From assembly GCF_019750675.1 (NCBI RefSeq), contig NZ_JAIEOF010000372.1, positions 1 through 46,803 on the forward strand: DNA of 46,803 nt, given 5' to 3'. How positions within the stretch are numbered: position 1 is the stretch's first letter; each line of letters opens with the position of its first letter. This document shows positions 8,020 through 18,582 of this stretch, one piece after another. A program made the translations under genes and the position numbers. The notes under the pieces were generated by a model. That model made no database searches, was not told the origin of the DNA, and was given only the letters and a program-made list of their open reading frames with translations. This stretch comes from Methylobacterium sp. (GTDB taxonomy: Bacteria > Pseudomonadota > Alphaproteobacteria > Rhizobiales > Beijerinckiaceae).

Positions 8020-8985
8020 GTGGCCGTCTACACCGAGGTCTCCGACGAGGCCCTGACCGCCTTCCTCTCCGCCTACGAGATCGGCACGCTGCTCTCGTAC
8101 AAGGGCATCGCCGAGGGCGTCGAGAACACCAACTTCTTCCTGCACACCACCGCCGGTTCCTACATCCTCACGCTCTACGAGAAGCGGGTGCGGGCCGGGG
8201 ACCTGCCGTTCTTCCTGAACCTGATGGAGCATCTCGCCGCGCGCGGGCTCGCCTGTCCGCAGCCGATCCGCAACCGGGCCGGCGTGTCCTTGAGCGAACT
8301 CTGCGGCCGCCCAGCCGTCATCGTCAGCTTCCTGGAGGGCGTCTCGGTCAAGCGGCCCGGGATCGACCATTGCCGGGCGCTGGGAGGCGCGCTCGCGGGC
8401 CTGCACGCGGCGGGCGCCGATTTCGGCATGCGCCGGGACAACAATCTCTCCGTGGAATCCTGGGGACCGCTGTTCCACGGCGCCGAGGCCCAGGCCGACA
8501 CGGTCTCGCCCGGCCTCGCGGATCGCGTGCGCGGCGATCTCGCCGTGCTCCAGGCCGGCTGGCCCTCCGGCCTGCCCACGGGCGTGATCCACGCCGACCT
8601 CTTCACCGACAACGTGTTCTTCATCGGCGACGCCCTGTCGGGGCTGATCGACTTCTACTTCGCCTGCACCGACGCCTTCGCGTACGATCTGGCGATCTGC
8701 CTCAACGCCTGGTGCTTCGAGGCCGACGGCACCTTCGACCGGGACAAGGGCGCGGCCCTCATCGCGGGCTACGAAGCGGTGCGCCGTCTGACCGCGGCCG
8801 AGGTGGAGGCCCTGCCGATCCTGTGCCGGGGGGCGGCCCTGCGCTTCCTGCTGACGCGCCTCGTGGACTGGCTCGACGTGCCGCCCGGCGCCCTGGTGCA
8901 GCCCAAGGACCCTCTGGAATACGACCGCCGGCTGACGTTCCACCGCACGGCGACGCAAGCGGCCGATTATGGCTGGGGCGGGTAA
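8020..8985 (+). CDS. thrB: Homoserine kinase (type II, ThrB)
   Basis: A 321-residue kinase of the aminoglycoside phosphotransferase/choline kinase fold, the homoserine kinase type found in alphaproteobacteria and pseudomonads. It phosphorylates homoserine in threonine biosynthesis. GVENTNFF (33-40) lies in the nucleotide-binding lobe. The catalytic loop reads HADLFTDNVFF (191-201; Asp193, Asn198), followed by LIDFYFACTDAFAYDLA with Asp211 as metal ligand. The start is GTG at 8020 (MAVYTEVSDEAL); no in-frame ATG fits the family N-terminus. In relatives thrB is often followed by rnhA, which is absent here; the next gene is a convergent peroxiredoxin. Confidence 0.95.
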   Translation: MAVYTEVSDEALTAFLSAYEIGTLLSYKGIAEGVENTNFFLHTTAGSYILTLYEKRVRAGDLPFFLNLMEHLAARGLACPQPIRNRAGVSLSELCGRPAVIVSFLEGVSVKRPGIDHCRALGGALAGLHAAGADFGMRRDNNLSVESWGPLFHGAEAQADTVSPGLADRVRGDLAVLQAGWPSGLPTGVIHADLFTDNVFFIGDALSGLIDFYFACTDAFAYDLAICLNAWCFEADGTFDRDKGAALIAGYEAVRRLTAAEVEALPILCRGAALRFLLTRLVDWLDVPPGALVQPKDPLEYDRRLTFHRTATQAADYGWGG

Positions 8986-9034
8986 GGGAGGCTCGGCCTC
9001 ACCGGGTCCGGCCCGTGGGGCACGGAACCGGGGA

Positions 9035-9077
9035 GCGCATCCCCCTTAATCCCCGCACGCGGGGCGAGGGGACGCGC
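9035..9077. repeat. Nested GC-rich imperfect palindrome between convergent genes
   Basis: The inner stem CCCCGC-ac-GCGGGG (9051-9064) is flanked by an outer CCCC/GGGG pairing and GCGC/GCGC ends. It lies between the convergent thrB and peroxiredoxin genes and may act as a bidirectional terminator or be a REP-like intergenic repeat. Copy number elsewhere cannot be seen. Confidence 0.4.
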
Positions 9078-9109
9078 ACCGAGCGATGCGCGAACGTAGT
9101 TGGAATCGC

Positions 9110-9592
9110 TCAGATCACCTTCAGCAGGGCTTCCGCCCCGGAGACTTCGGTCTTGGCCGGGGAATCCTCGACGTTGAGCACCCGCACAACGCCGTCCTCG
9201 ACCAGCATGGCGTAGCGCTTCGAGCGCGGGCCGAGGCCGAAGCCGGCGCCGTCCATGTCGAGGCCGACGGCCTTTGCGAACTCGGCGTTGCCGTCGGCCA
9301 GGAATTCGATGCCCTCGGCGCCGCTGGCCTTCTGCCAGGCGTCGAGCACGAAGACGTCGTTGACGGAGGTCACCGCCACGGCGTCGACGCCGCGCGCCTT
9401 GATCTCGGCCAGCTTCTCCACGAAGCCGGGGAGGTGGTTGCGGTGGCAACTCGGCGTGAAGGCGCCGGGTACGCCGACGAGGACGACGCGGCGCCCCTTG
9501 AAGAGGTCGTCGGTGGTCTTGGCCTCGGGGCCGCTCGCGCCGCTCACGCGGAAGGTCACCTGGGGAAGGTGGTCGCCAACCTGGATCGTCAT
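9110..9592 (-). CDS. Peroxiredoxin (Prx5-type, AhpC/TSA family)
   Basis: A 160-residue thiol peroxidase that reduces H2O2 and alkyl hydroperoxides. The peroxidatic cysteine is Cys49 in PGAFTPSCHRNHLPGF (42-57), the Prx5 signature; a conserved Arg follows in LGPRSKRYAML. No second cysteine in the resolving position is visible, so the protein is probably a 1-Cys form recycled by glutathione/glutaredoxin. The ATG at 9590-9592 is preceded by AGGAGACGACGG. It is divergent from yqgE across 172 bases that hold no recognised operator. Confidence 0.93.
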   Translation of the reverse strand: MTIQVGDHLPQVTFRVSGASGPEAKTTDDLFKGRRVVLVGVPGAFTPSCHRNHLPGFVEKLAEIKARGVDAVAVTSVNDVFVLDAWQKASGAEGIEFLADGNAEFAKAVGLDMDGAGFGLGPRSKRYAMLVEDGVVRVLNVEDSPAKTEVSGAEALLKVI

Positions 9593-9764
9593 CCGTCGTC
9601 TCCTGAAACGCTCGCCGGCGCGCCCGTCACCCGCTCTGTGGGGCGGCCTCGTGCGGTTGCGTCTAGCTCGCGGGGCCGGACCTGTCGAGTTTGCCCGAAC
9701 GGACGCGGGGGCTCCCGCGTCGCGGCGCCCTGGACAACGCCGCCGGCCCGCGTAGCATGCGGGG

Positions 9765-10403
9765 ATGCAGACCTCCCGGCCCCGCGCTTCCCGGCCTGAA
9801 GCCTCTCGACCTCATAGGGGCGATCCCGCCTATTTCGACGGTCAGTTCCTGGTGGCGATGCCGGGGCTCACGGATTCCCGTTTCGCCCGCTCGGTGATCT
9901 ACCTCTGCGCCCACTCGGCGGACGGGGCGATGGGCATCATCTTGAACAAGCCGGTCTCGGACCTCAACATGCCGGACCTGCTGATCCAGCTCGACATCGC
10001 CAGCGAGACGGACGCGATCCGCCTGCGCGAGCGGGTCGGCCACATGCCGGTGCTGATGGGCGGGCCGGTGGACGCCAAGCGCGGCTTCGTGCTCCACACC
10101 GACGATTTCCACATCGACCAGTCCACGCTGATCATCGACGACGGCATCTGCCTGACCGCGACGGTGGACATCCTGCGCGCCATCGCCTCCGGCGACGGGC
10201 CCGCCAGCGCGGTGCTGGCGTTGGGCTACGCCGGCTGGCAGGCGGGCCAGCTCGAGAACGAGATCCTGGCCAATGGCTGGCTGATCTGCCCGGCCGACCC
10301 GGAGATGATCTTTCACACGGCCCTGGACGCCAAGTACGAGCGCACGCTGCGCAACAACGGCATCGATCTGGCCATGCTGTCGGTGAGCGCCGGGCACAGC
10401 TGA
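9765..10403 (+). CDS. YqgE/AlgH family protein (UPF0301)
   Basis: A 212-residue protein with the full UPF0301 pattern: [19 protein letters not shown] near residue 23, then [48 protein letters not shown] and a C-terminal NGIDLAMLS. The family is widespread and its function is unclear; the AlgH name comes from alginate regulation in Pseudomonas. The first 20 residues are a basic Ser/Arg/Pro extension, so translation might begin further in, but no better start codon is in frame before the conserved core. It is convergent with the next gene, with 31 bases between stops. Confidence 0.92.
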   Translation: MQTSRPRASRPEASRPHRGDPAYFDGQFLVAMPGLTDSRFARSVIYLCAHSADGAMGIILNKPVSDLNMPDLLIQLDIASETDAIRLRERVGHMPVLMGGPVDAKRGFVLHTDDFHIDQSTLIIDDGICLTATVDILRAIASGDGPASAVLALGYAGWQAGQLENEILANGWLICPADPEMIFHTALDAKYERTLRNNGIDLAMLSVSAGHS

Positions 10404-10434
10404 GGGCCGCGCGCCGGAATTCGTCTCGATCGCG

Positions 10435-11406
10435 CTACTGCTCCACGAAGGGCGAACCGCCGGCATCCGGGTTCATGCCCTCCACCGGCGGCTTGCGGCG
10501 CGGGCGCGGGGTCGTCGCCGCTGCGGTCGGCGCCGCCGTGCTGGTGTTGACGCCGAGGCGGGTGGCGAGCGCCAGGGCCCGCGCCTCGGTGAAGCGCAGG
10601 TTGCAGAACCCGTGGGCGCCCTCGCGGGCATAGGTCCGGCAGAGCTGCTCGCGGTCGGAGGAGAACGCCGCCTGCTCGGTCACCACGGGACGCAGGTCCT
10701 GTCCCTTCAGACGCTGGCTCATCAGCTTGTAGTTCTCGCGCACCGCCCGGTCGGCGCCGCCGCGCGCGCCTTCGAACTCGCCGGCACGCGGAATCAGGCT
10801 CGCGGCGGGCGGTCCCCACAGTCCGGTCGGCGTGGTGGCGCAATCGGCCGCCGCGAAGGTGCAGACGGAGCCCGAGAGCGCCCGCACCAGCACGGCCCCG
10901 TCGAGCACGTCCAAGCGCAGGGGACACTCGCCGCCCGCCACCTCGAAGCGGCCGACGCCCTCGGGCCGCCCCTCCGCGGACACGGCCACCGGCGCGCCGC
11001 CGTTGAGGGGAACCTTGCAGGCCTCCACGGGCTGCGAGATCTTGTTGCCCGGCAGCGTGATCCGGGCGGTAGTGCCGGCGCCGGACTTCTCCAGCTTCAG
11101 GCTCCCGGTAAGCCCGTTGAGCTGCAGGTCCTGGCCCATCACGTTGTCCTCCGCGGGCGCCTTCAGCACGACGGGCTGGCGCGGCACCGGCGGCGCCTTC
11201 GGGACCTCCGCCGCCGGGGGCGGGGCCTCGCCCGGAGGGGGCGCCACGGGCGCGCTCGGCACGCCGCGCGGGGGCACCGGGGGCTTAGCGGCCCGCCCGA
11301 TCCCGAACAATTCCTCGAAGAACGACTGCGCGGCGGCCGGCTGTGGGACGGATGCCAGAACTGGCGAGAGCAGGAGTGGCAGAAGAAGCACGCGGGACAG
11401 ACGCAT
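10435..11406 (-). CDS. Secreted hypothetical protein with a possible LprI-like C-terminal region
   Basis: A 323-residue protein from ATG 11404-11406 (MRLSRVLLLPLLLS), with a signal peptide ending near PAAAQS. A Pro/Ala-rich linker (about 35-80) and a beta-rich middle domain follow, the latter with four cysteines (EACKVPL, GECPLRLD, SVCTF, ADCATT). The C-terminal segment has DRAVRENYKLMSQRL, then SDREQLCRTYA and GFCNLRFTEARAL. Its Y..L...L....R...Q......RD..C...C...R spacing resembles lysozyme-inhibitor LprI-like (DUF1311) domains; this is a weak resemblance read by eye. It is probably periplasmic. The ORF can be extended to 11454, but the signal peptide decides the start. Confidence 0.8.
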   Translation of the reverse strand: MRLSRVLLLPLLLSPVLASVPQPAAAQSFFEELFGIGRAAKPPVPPRGVPSAPVAPPPGEAPPPAAEVPKAPPVPRQPVVLKAPAEDNVMGQDLQLNGLTGSLKLEKSGAGTTARITLPGNKISQPVEACKVPLNGGAPVAVSAEGRPEGVGRFEVAGGECPLRLDVLDGAVLVRALSGSVCTFAAADCATTPTGLWGPPAASLIPRAGEFEGARGGADRAVRENYKLMSQRLKGQDLRPVVTEQAAFSSDREQLCRTYAREGAHGFCNLRFTEARALALATRLGVNTSTAAPTAAATTPRPRRKPPVEGMNPDAGGSPFVEQ

Positions 11407-11842
11407 CGAGACTTTCGGGCCTATGGCGGGGGAGGCGGACGGATGCGCAGCCAAGCACTTTCACCACACACTTACCATGTGTGCACAGCCGCGCCATGGC
11501 ACGAATAGGCGAACGCCCCGCTCGAACCCTTCGTCCACGGCTCTCTGGCGTGGCTCCGCCGGGTGCGCTCGCCGCGCCCCGGCGCGACTCCGCGAGCGCA
11601 CCGGAGCGTCAACGCCGGTCCGAACGATCGGATGCGCGGCGCCGCGTGCCATCGCCTTGCGGCCTCGCGACACCCTTCTTATATCGGCCGAGACGCGGGA
11701 TTAAGACCCGGCTCCGTACCGATCCGGGGTACGAACCGGTGCCCAACCCCGTTCTCACACACTCAGTTTTGCACAGCCATGGGCCGAGCTGCTTCGGGGC
11801 TCGGCGGTCTGCTTGACCAAACGACAACAGAGGGATCCCACC
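11407..11842. other. Divergent regulatory region between the secreted protein gene and dnaK
   Basis: 436 bases with no credible ORF. Near 11460-11485 there is a short inverted element (CACAC..GTGTG) that could serve the minus-strand gene. The dnaK side contains an RpoH-type promoter at 11656-11684. The leader to the dnaK ATG would be about 150 bases, and carries a hairpin, GCCGAGC (11783-11789) with GCTCGGC (11799-11805), 38 bases before the start codon. No CIRCE element (TTAGCACTC-N9-GAGTGCTAA) is present. Confidence 0.6.
11656..11684 (+). promoter_or_regulatory. RpoH (sigma-32) type heat-shock promoter of dnaK
   Basis: CTTGC at 11656-11660, a 17-base spacer and CTTATAT at 11678-11684. This matches the alphaproteobacterial RpoH pattern CTTG-N17/18-CYTATNT closely. 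The rpoH gene itself is in this window at 27186-28076. Confidence 0.75.
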
Positions 11843-13756
<1,914 letters not shown>

Positions 13757-13772
13757 CGCCTTCATCTGAGCG

Positions 13773-13796
13773 CGGGGCCGGAGCGATCCGGCCCCG
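13773..13796 (+). terminator. Hairpin between dnaK and dnaJ
   Basis: A perfect 10-base stem, CGGGGCCGGA/TCCGGCCCCG, with a GCGA loop starts 17 bases after the dnaK stop. Only TGTCATGTCT follows, so it probably attenuates or stabilises the dnaK 3' end and lowers dnaJ output, rather than stopping all transcription. Confidence 0.55.
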
Positions 13797-13923
13797 TGTC
13801 ATGTCTCGCGCCTGCCGGCGGCGCGGCGGGATCGGTCCATGGCAAATGAGCCAGGACCGCTGGATTTGATCGGGGACGGCGCCACCGCGACGAATCGGGA
13901 CGCCGGGGACTTTGAGGACGGGA

Positions 13924-15084
13924 ATGTCGAAGCGGGACTATTACGAGATCCTGGGCGTCTCCAAGACCGCGACCGACGGCGAGATGAAGGTCGCCTTCCG
14001 CAAGCTCGCCATGAGCTACCACCCGGACCGCAATCCCGGGAACGCGGAGGCCGAGCTCAAGTTCAAGGAAATCAATGAGGCCTATCAGTGCCTCTCGGAC
14101 GGCCAGAAGCGTGCCGCCTACGACCGCTTCGGCCATGCCGCCTTCCAGCAGGGCGGAGGCGGCGGACCGGGCTTCGGCAACGAGTTCGGCGACTTCATGT
14201 CGGACATCTTCGACAACTTCTTCGGCGACGGCCGGGCCGCTCCCGGCGGCGGACGGGGCGGCGCGCGCGGCGGGCCGAGCCGCGAGCGCGGCGCGGATCT
14301 GCGCTATAACCTCGAGATCTCCCTGGAGGAGGCGTTCGCCGGCAAGGCCGAGACCATCAAGATGGCGACCTCGGTCACCTGCGAGGTCTGCTCGGGCTCG
14401 GGCGCCAAGGCCGGTTCGAAGCCGCGCCCCTGTCAGACCTGTGGCGGCTACGGCCGGGTACGGGCGGCGCAAGGGTTCTTCGCCATCGAGCGCACCTGCC
14501 CGAACTGCCACGGACGCGGCGAGATGATCGACGACCCCTGCGGCGCCTGCAGCGGCGCCGGCCGGGTCACCCGCGAGCGCACCCTCTCGATCAACGTGCC
14601 GGCGGGCGTCGATGACGGCCTGCGTATCCGCCTGGCCGGCGAGGGCGAGACCGGCCTGCGCGGCGGGCCGGCAGGCGACCTCTACGTCTTCCTCTCGATC
14701 AAGCCGCACGAATTCTTCCAGCGCGACGGCGCCGACCTGTTCTGCCGCGTGCCGATCTCCATGGTGACGGCGGCGCTCTCGGGCGAGATCACCGTGCCGG
14801 TGATCGACGGCTCGCAGACGCAGGTGCGCATCCCCGCCGGGACGCAGACCGCCAAGCAGTTCCGCATCAAGGGCAAGGGCATGCCGGTCCTGCGCTCGCG
14901 CGACGTCGGCGATCTCTACATCCAGGTCTTCGTCGAGACGCCGCAGAATCTCTCGAAGCGGCAGCGCGAACTCCTGCAGGAATTCGACCAGTCTGCTTCC
15001 GACGAGAACCACCCGGAGAGCGCCGGCTTTTTCTCGAAGGTCAAGGACTTCTTCGAGGCTTTCGGCGGCACCGCGCGCACGTGA
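13924..15084 (+). CDS. dnaJ: Chaperone protein DnaJ (type I Hsp40)
   Basis: A 386-residue DnaJ with all four regions: a J domain ([15 protein letters not shown], then HPD in SYHPDRNPG), a Gly/Phe-rich linker (about 75-120), four zinc-binding repeats ([32 protein letters not shown]) and the C-terminal substrate domains. It stimulates the DnaK ATPase and delivers clients. The start is ATG 13924 (MSKRDYY), chosen because the J domain begins directly; an upstream ATG at 13912 adds four residues. The 167-base gap from dnaK contains a strong hairpin. Confidence 0.98.
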   Translation: MSKRDYYEILGVSKTATDGEMKVAFRKLAMSYHPDRNPGNAEAELKFKEINEAYQCLSDGQKRAAYDRFGHAAFQQGGGGGPGFGNEFGDFMSDIFDNFFGDGRAAPGGGRGGARGGPSRERGADLRYNLEISLEEAFAGKAETIKMATSVTCEVCSGSGAKAGSKPRPCQTCGGYGRVRAAQGFFAIERTCPNCHGRGEMIDDPCGACSGAGRVTRERTLSINVPAGVDDGLRIRLAGEGETGLRGGPAGDLYVFLSIKPHEFFQRDGADLFCRVPISMVTAALSGEITVPVIDGSQTQVRIPAGTQTAKQFRIKGKGMPVLRSRDVGDLYIQVFVETPQNLSKRQRELLQEFDQSASDENHPESAGFFSKVKDFFEAFGGTART

Positions 15085-15278
15085 CGGCTTTTCCACCCAG
15101 GCATCGATCGGCCCGGGGATCAAAACACGGCCGAGCCTGTTCTATGATGTGGCGGTCCGGCACCGCTCGCCCGATCTCGCCGGCCGGTCGGCTGCGTCCC
15201 GCGGATGCAAGCTTGACTGCCGAAGAGGTTCGTCGTCTAGCCTTTCCTTCCCAACCCGTGATCTGAGGACATAGGGTC

Positions 15279-15914
15279 TTGCCGCCGCTACGCCGCTCCA
15301 GCGCCAAAGACGACCTCGCAGCCGGTGCCAGCCGTACGCGACGGGACCCGCTGGAGGACGAGGCGCGCTTCCTGCGTTCCTGGTTCGAGCGCCCCCTCGT
15401 CACCGGGGCGGTCACGCCGTCCGGGCGTATGCTCGCCCGCACCATGGCCTCCTATGTCGATCCGCGCGTGAGCGGCCCGGTGATCGAACTCGGCCCCGGC
15501 ACGGGCCCGGTGACGGAGGCCCTGGTCCGGCGCGGCGTCGAGCAGGAGCGGCTGATCCTGGTCGAGTACAATCCGGATTTCTGCAAGCTGCTGCAGAAGC
15601 GCTTCCCGCGCGCCACCATCGTGCGCGGCGACGCCTACAACATCCGCGAGACCCTCGGCACGATGCTCGTCGAGAAGGCCGCCGCCATGGTGTCGAGCCT
15701 GCCGCTCTTCACCAAGCCCCTGGAGCAGCGGCTCGACCTCCTGAACACCGCCCACACGATGATGCATCCGAGCGCGCCGTTCGTGCAGTTCACCTACGCG
15801 GTGGTGCCGCCGATCCCGGCCCGTTGCGATGCCGGCACCTACACGGCGAGCCGCTCGAACCGGGTCTGGCTGAACCTGCCGCCCGCCCGGGTCTGGGTCT
15901 ACCGCCGGCCCTGA
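15279..15914 (+). CDS. pmtA: Phospholipid N-methyltransferase (PmtA, rhizobial type)
   Basis: A 211-residue soluble or membrane-associated class I SAM methyltransferase. It has VIELGPGTGPVTEAL (about 69-83), the SAM-binding loop of the Sinorhizobium-type PmtA, then ERLILVEYNPDFCKLL, RGDAYNIRETL and a MVSSLPLFTKPLEQRL motif. PmtA converts phosphatidylethanolamine stepwise to phosphatidylcholine. A TTG start at 15279, preceded by GAGG, is the only start before the conserved region. The sequence TTGACT at 15213-15218 could be a -35 for an own promoter, but its -10 is poor. The gene follows dnaJ on the same strand, 194 bases on. Confidence 0.87.
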   Translation: MPPLRRSSAKDDLAAGASRTRRDPLEDEARFLRSWFERPLVTGAVTPSGRMLARTMASYVDPRVSGPVIELGPGTGPVTEALVRRGVEQERLILVEYNPDFCKLLQKRFPRATIVRGDAYNIRETLGTMLVEKAAAMVSSLPLFTKPLEQRLDLLNTAHTMMHPSAPFVQFTYAVVPPIPARCDAGTYTASRSNRVWLNLPPARVWVYRRP

Positions 15915-16027
15915 GGCTGAATCCGAACCTGAGATGAAGGGCGATCTCAGATCGCATTCAGTGGACCTGCCTTACATCCAAGAACAAGGGCGCCATGGCG
16001 CCCGCGCGCATGGACAGGGAGGTTCTC

Positions 16028-16387
16028 ATGACCACGTCACGGATCGGATCGGTACGGGGCTTTCGCGCCCTGGTCGCCGCCCTGGCGATCGCCGGCAGCG
16101 TCGGCGCCGCCCCAATCGCAGAAGCTGCCCCGGCCTTCGCGCAGACCACGTTCTCCGAACGGGCCGGCGCCATCTCCGTGCAGTACTGGGGCGATCGTGG
16201 CGGCTGGGGCCATGACCGCCATCACCACCACGACCGGGGCTACGGTCACCGCCACCACGGCCACGGACGCGACCACGGCTGGGGTCACCGGCACCATGGC
16301 GGCTGGGGCCATCGCGACCATGGCTGGGGCCACCGTCATCACGGTCACCACCACCACCATCGCGGCCACGGCCACTACGACTACTGA
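16028..16387 (+). CDS. Secreted histidine/glycine-rich small protein
   Basis: A 119-residue protein. ATG 16028 has an excellent AGGGAGG site six bases upstream, which decides the start over a possible ATG at 15995. A signal peptide (FRALVAALAIAGSVGAAP) is likely cleaved near AFAQ, about residue 39. The mature protein is about 80 residues, a short stretch (ERAGAISVQYWGDRGG) followed by about 60 residues of His/Gly/Asp/Arg/Trp repeats such as GHRHHGHGRDHGWGHRHHG. Such tails bind Ni, Zn or Cu in other proteins. No domain is recognised, so a periplasmic metal buffer is only an inference. A short palindrome, GCGATCT-c-AGATCGC, lies upstream near 15942. Confidence 0.75.
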   Translation: MTTSRIGSVRGFRALVAALAIAGSVGAAPIAEAAPAFAQTTFSERAGAISVQYWGDRGGWGHDRHHHHDRGYGHRHHGHGRDHGWGHRHHGGWGHRDHGWGHRHHGHHHHHRGHGHYDY

Positions 16388-16399
16388 CGCACCGGACGC

Positions 16400-17713
16400 T
16401 TACCCCGCGATCCGCTCCAGGATCGCGGGCATGTCGGCCGGTGCGACCGCATCGATCCGGTAGGCCGCCCGCACGGCGGCCTCGGCCCGGAGGGCAGCAT
16501 TTCCGTCGCGGGCGTGAATGGTGGCAAGCGGCTGGCCCCGTTCGATCCGGGCTCCGACGCGGGGCAGGCCCGCGAGGCCGACGCTCGGATCGATGGCATC
16601 CTGCGACCGGGTACGGCCGCCGCCGAGACCGATCACCGCCAGGCCGAGGTCCCGCGTCGCCACCGACGCGACGAAGCCGTCCGCCTCCGCGGGCACGGGC
16701 CGCATGACGGGCGCCGCCGGCAAATGGTGCCCTGATCGCTCCACGAGATCCGTCGGTCCGCCGAGGGCCGCCACCATACGGGCGAACACCTCCGTGGCCC
16801 GGCCGGAGTCCAGCGCGGCTTCGAGGCGCGCGCCCGCCTCGGCGGCATCGGCACAGAGCCCCCCCACCACCAGCATCTCGGCGGCGAGCGCCAGGGTCAC
16901 GGCGTGGAAGGCCGGCTCGCGGGTGCGGCCCGTGAGGTAGTCGAGGGTGTAGGCCACCTCCAGGGCGTTGCCGGCCGCCGAGGCGAGGGGGGAATCCATG
17001 TCGGTGATCAGCGCCACCGTGCGCAGGCCCGCGCCTTGCGCCACGCCGACGATGCTGGTGGCGAGATCCCGCGCCTGCGCGCGCAGCGCCATGAAGGCGC
17101 CGGAGCCCGTCTTCACGTCCATGACCAGGCCATCGAGGCCGGCGGCGAGCTTCTTGGAAAGGATCGAGGCGGTGATGAGGTCGAGGCTCTCCACCGTGCC
17201 GGTGACGTCGCGGATCGCGTAGAGGCGCCGGTCCGCCGGGGCGAGGTCGGCGGTCTGGCCGATGATGGCGCAGCCGACCTGCGCCGTGACGCGCCGGAAC
17301 CGATCGAGATCCGGCGTCGCGTCGTAGCCCGGGATGCTGCCGAGCTTGTCCAGGGTGCCGCCGGTATGGCCGAGGCCGCGCCCCGAGATCATCGGGACGT
17401 AGCCGCCGCAGGCCGCCACCATGGGGGCGAGCGCGAGGCTGACCGCGTCGCCGACCCCGCCGGAGGAATGCTTGTCGAGGACGGGGCCGGGCAGGTCCCA
17501 GGCCAGCACGGTGCCGGAATCGGTCATGGCGCGGGTCAGCGCCACGCGTTCGCCGAGCGAGAGGCCCCGGAAGAACACCGCCATGGCGAAGGCCGCCGCC
17601 TGACCCTCGGTGACGCTGCCCTCGGTCAAGCCGGCGACGAAGGCCGCGATGTCGTCGGGCGCGAGTTCGCCGCCGTCGCGCTTGGTCCGGATGAGTTCCT
17701 GCGGCAGCCTCAC
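16400..17713 (-). CDS. deoA: Thymidine phosphorylase
   Basis: A 437-residue class II nucleoside phosphorylase that converts thymidine (and deoxyuridine) plus phosphate to the base and deoxyribose-1-phosphate. Phosphate- and substrate-binding motifs are clear: KHSSGGVGD at 81-89, [14 protein letters not shown] at about 111-124, [12 protein letters not shown] at about 165-176 and [21 protein letters not shown] at about 187-207. The start is GTG at 17711-17713, forming GTGA with the deoC stop, which implies coupling. It is the last gene of the cdd-punA-deoC-deoA operon. The usual phosphopentomutase (deoB) is not in the window. Confidence 0.96.
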   Translation of the reverse strand: MRLPQELIRTKRDGGELAPDDIAAFVAGLTEGSVTEGQAAAFAMAVFFRGLSLGERVALTRAMTDSGTVLAWDLPGPVLDKHSSGGVGDAVSLALAPMVAACGGYVPMISGRGLGHTGGTLDKLGSIPGYDATPDLDRFRRVTAQVGCAIIGQTADLAPADRRLYAIRDVTGTVESLDLITASILSKKLAAGLDGLVMDVKTGSGAFMALRAQARDLATSIVGVAQGAGLRTVALITDMDSPLASAAGNALEVAYTLDYLTGRTREPAFHAVTLALAAEMLVVGGLCADAAEAGARLEAALDSGRATEVFARMVAALGGPTDLVERSGHHLPAAPVMRPVPAEADGFVASVATRDLGLAVIGLGGGRTRSQDAIDPSVGLAGLPRVGARIERGQPLATIHARDGNAALRAEAAVRAAYRIDAVAPADMPAILERIAG

Positions 17714-18519
17714 CGGGCCGTCCTCGGGCCGGCGATCGTCATCGGGCCGGCGGCCGCCACCAGGGCGGCGTGCAGGCTGCTCGCCCCGAGGCGGAACGTA
17801 CGGGGCGAGACCCAGTCCGGCCCCATGATGCGGTCGGCGAGGTCGAGGTAGCGGGCCGCATCCGCCACATCGCGCAGGCCGCCCGAGACCTTGAGCCCCA
17901 CGCCGCGCTCGCCCGCGTGGTCACGGATGGCGAGCAGCATCGCCTCGGCCGCCTCGGGTGTCGCCGAGACCGGGCTCTTGCCGGTGGAGGTTTTGATGAA
18001 GTCCGCCCCCGCCTCGATGGCGAGACGGCTCGCGCCGGTGATCGCGTCCGGGCTCGCCAGGGTTCCGGTCTCCAGGATCACCTTGAGGAGGCGCTCTCCG
18101 TCGCAGGCCTCCCGTACCGCCGCCACCATCGCGCGCGCCGTGGCGATGTCGCCCGCCAGGAACGCCCGGTAGGGCAGCACGAGGTCGATCTCGTGGGCAC
18201 CGTCCGCGATCGCCTCCGTCGTGTCCTCCACCGCCCGCTCGATGTCCGTGCCCCCGTCGGGGAAATTGATCACCGTGGCGATTCGCACGGGCGTACCCGC
18301 GAGGAGGCGGGCCGAGCGGCCGACATAGCGCGGCCAGACGCAGACCGCCGCCACGGCGCTGGCGCGGGCCGCGCGGCAGAGCGTGTCGATGGCGGCCTCG
18401 GAGCAGGCCTCGCCGAGATCGGTGAGGTCGAGGAGGGGCAGGGCACGCCGGGCGGTCGCGGCATCCGGGCCGGAGCCGTGCGGGGTCCCGTCGGGCAGGG
18501 TCATGTCGTCGGTCTTCAT
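17710..18519 (-). CDS. deoC: Deoxyribose-phosphate aldolase
   Basis: A 269-residue class I aldolase splitting 2-deoxyribose-5-phosphate into acetaldehyde and glyceraldehyde-3-phosphate. Key residues are Asp112 in HEIDLVLPY, the Schiff-base Lys176 in [10 protein letters not shown] and Lys210 in [12 protein letters not shown]. Length and motifs fit the E. coli-type DeoC. The start ATG is at 18517-18519; a second ATG five codons in is equally possible. It overlaps deoA by four bases and follows punA by 63 bases, a gap holding an imperfect 15-base tandem duplication. Confidence 0.96.
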   Translation of the reverse strand: MKTDDMTLPDGTPHGSGPDAATARRALPLLDLTDLGEACSEAAIDTLCRAARASAVAAVCVWPRYVGRSARLLAGTPVRIATVINFPDGGTDIERAVEDTTEAIADGAHEIDLVLPYRAFLAGDIATARAMVAAVREACDGERLLKVILETGTLASPDAITGASRLAIEAGADFIKTSTGKSPVSATPEAAEAMLLAIRDHAGERGVGLKVSGGLRDVADAARYLDLADRIMGPDWVSPRTFRLGASSLHAALVAAAGPMTIAGPRTAR

Positions 18520-18582
18520 GTGGTGGGCGTCCCCGTCATCGAATTCCTGGACTCGGGATCTCTGGGTTCGGGATTTCCGGGC

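Noticed and set aside
6787..8958. 723-codon minus-strand ORF over ispH and thrB
   Set aside because: Low-complexity composition; both plus-strand genes have complete active-site motifs.
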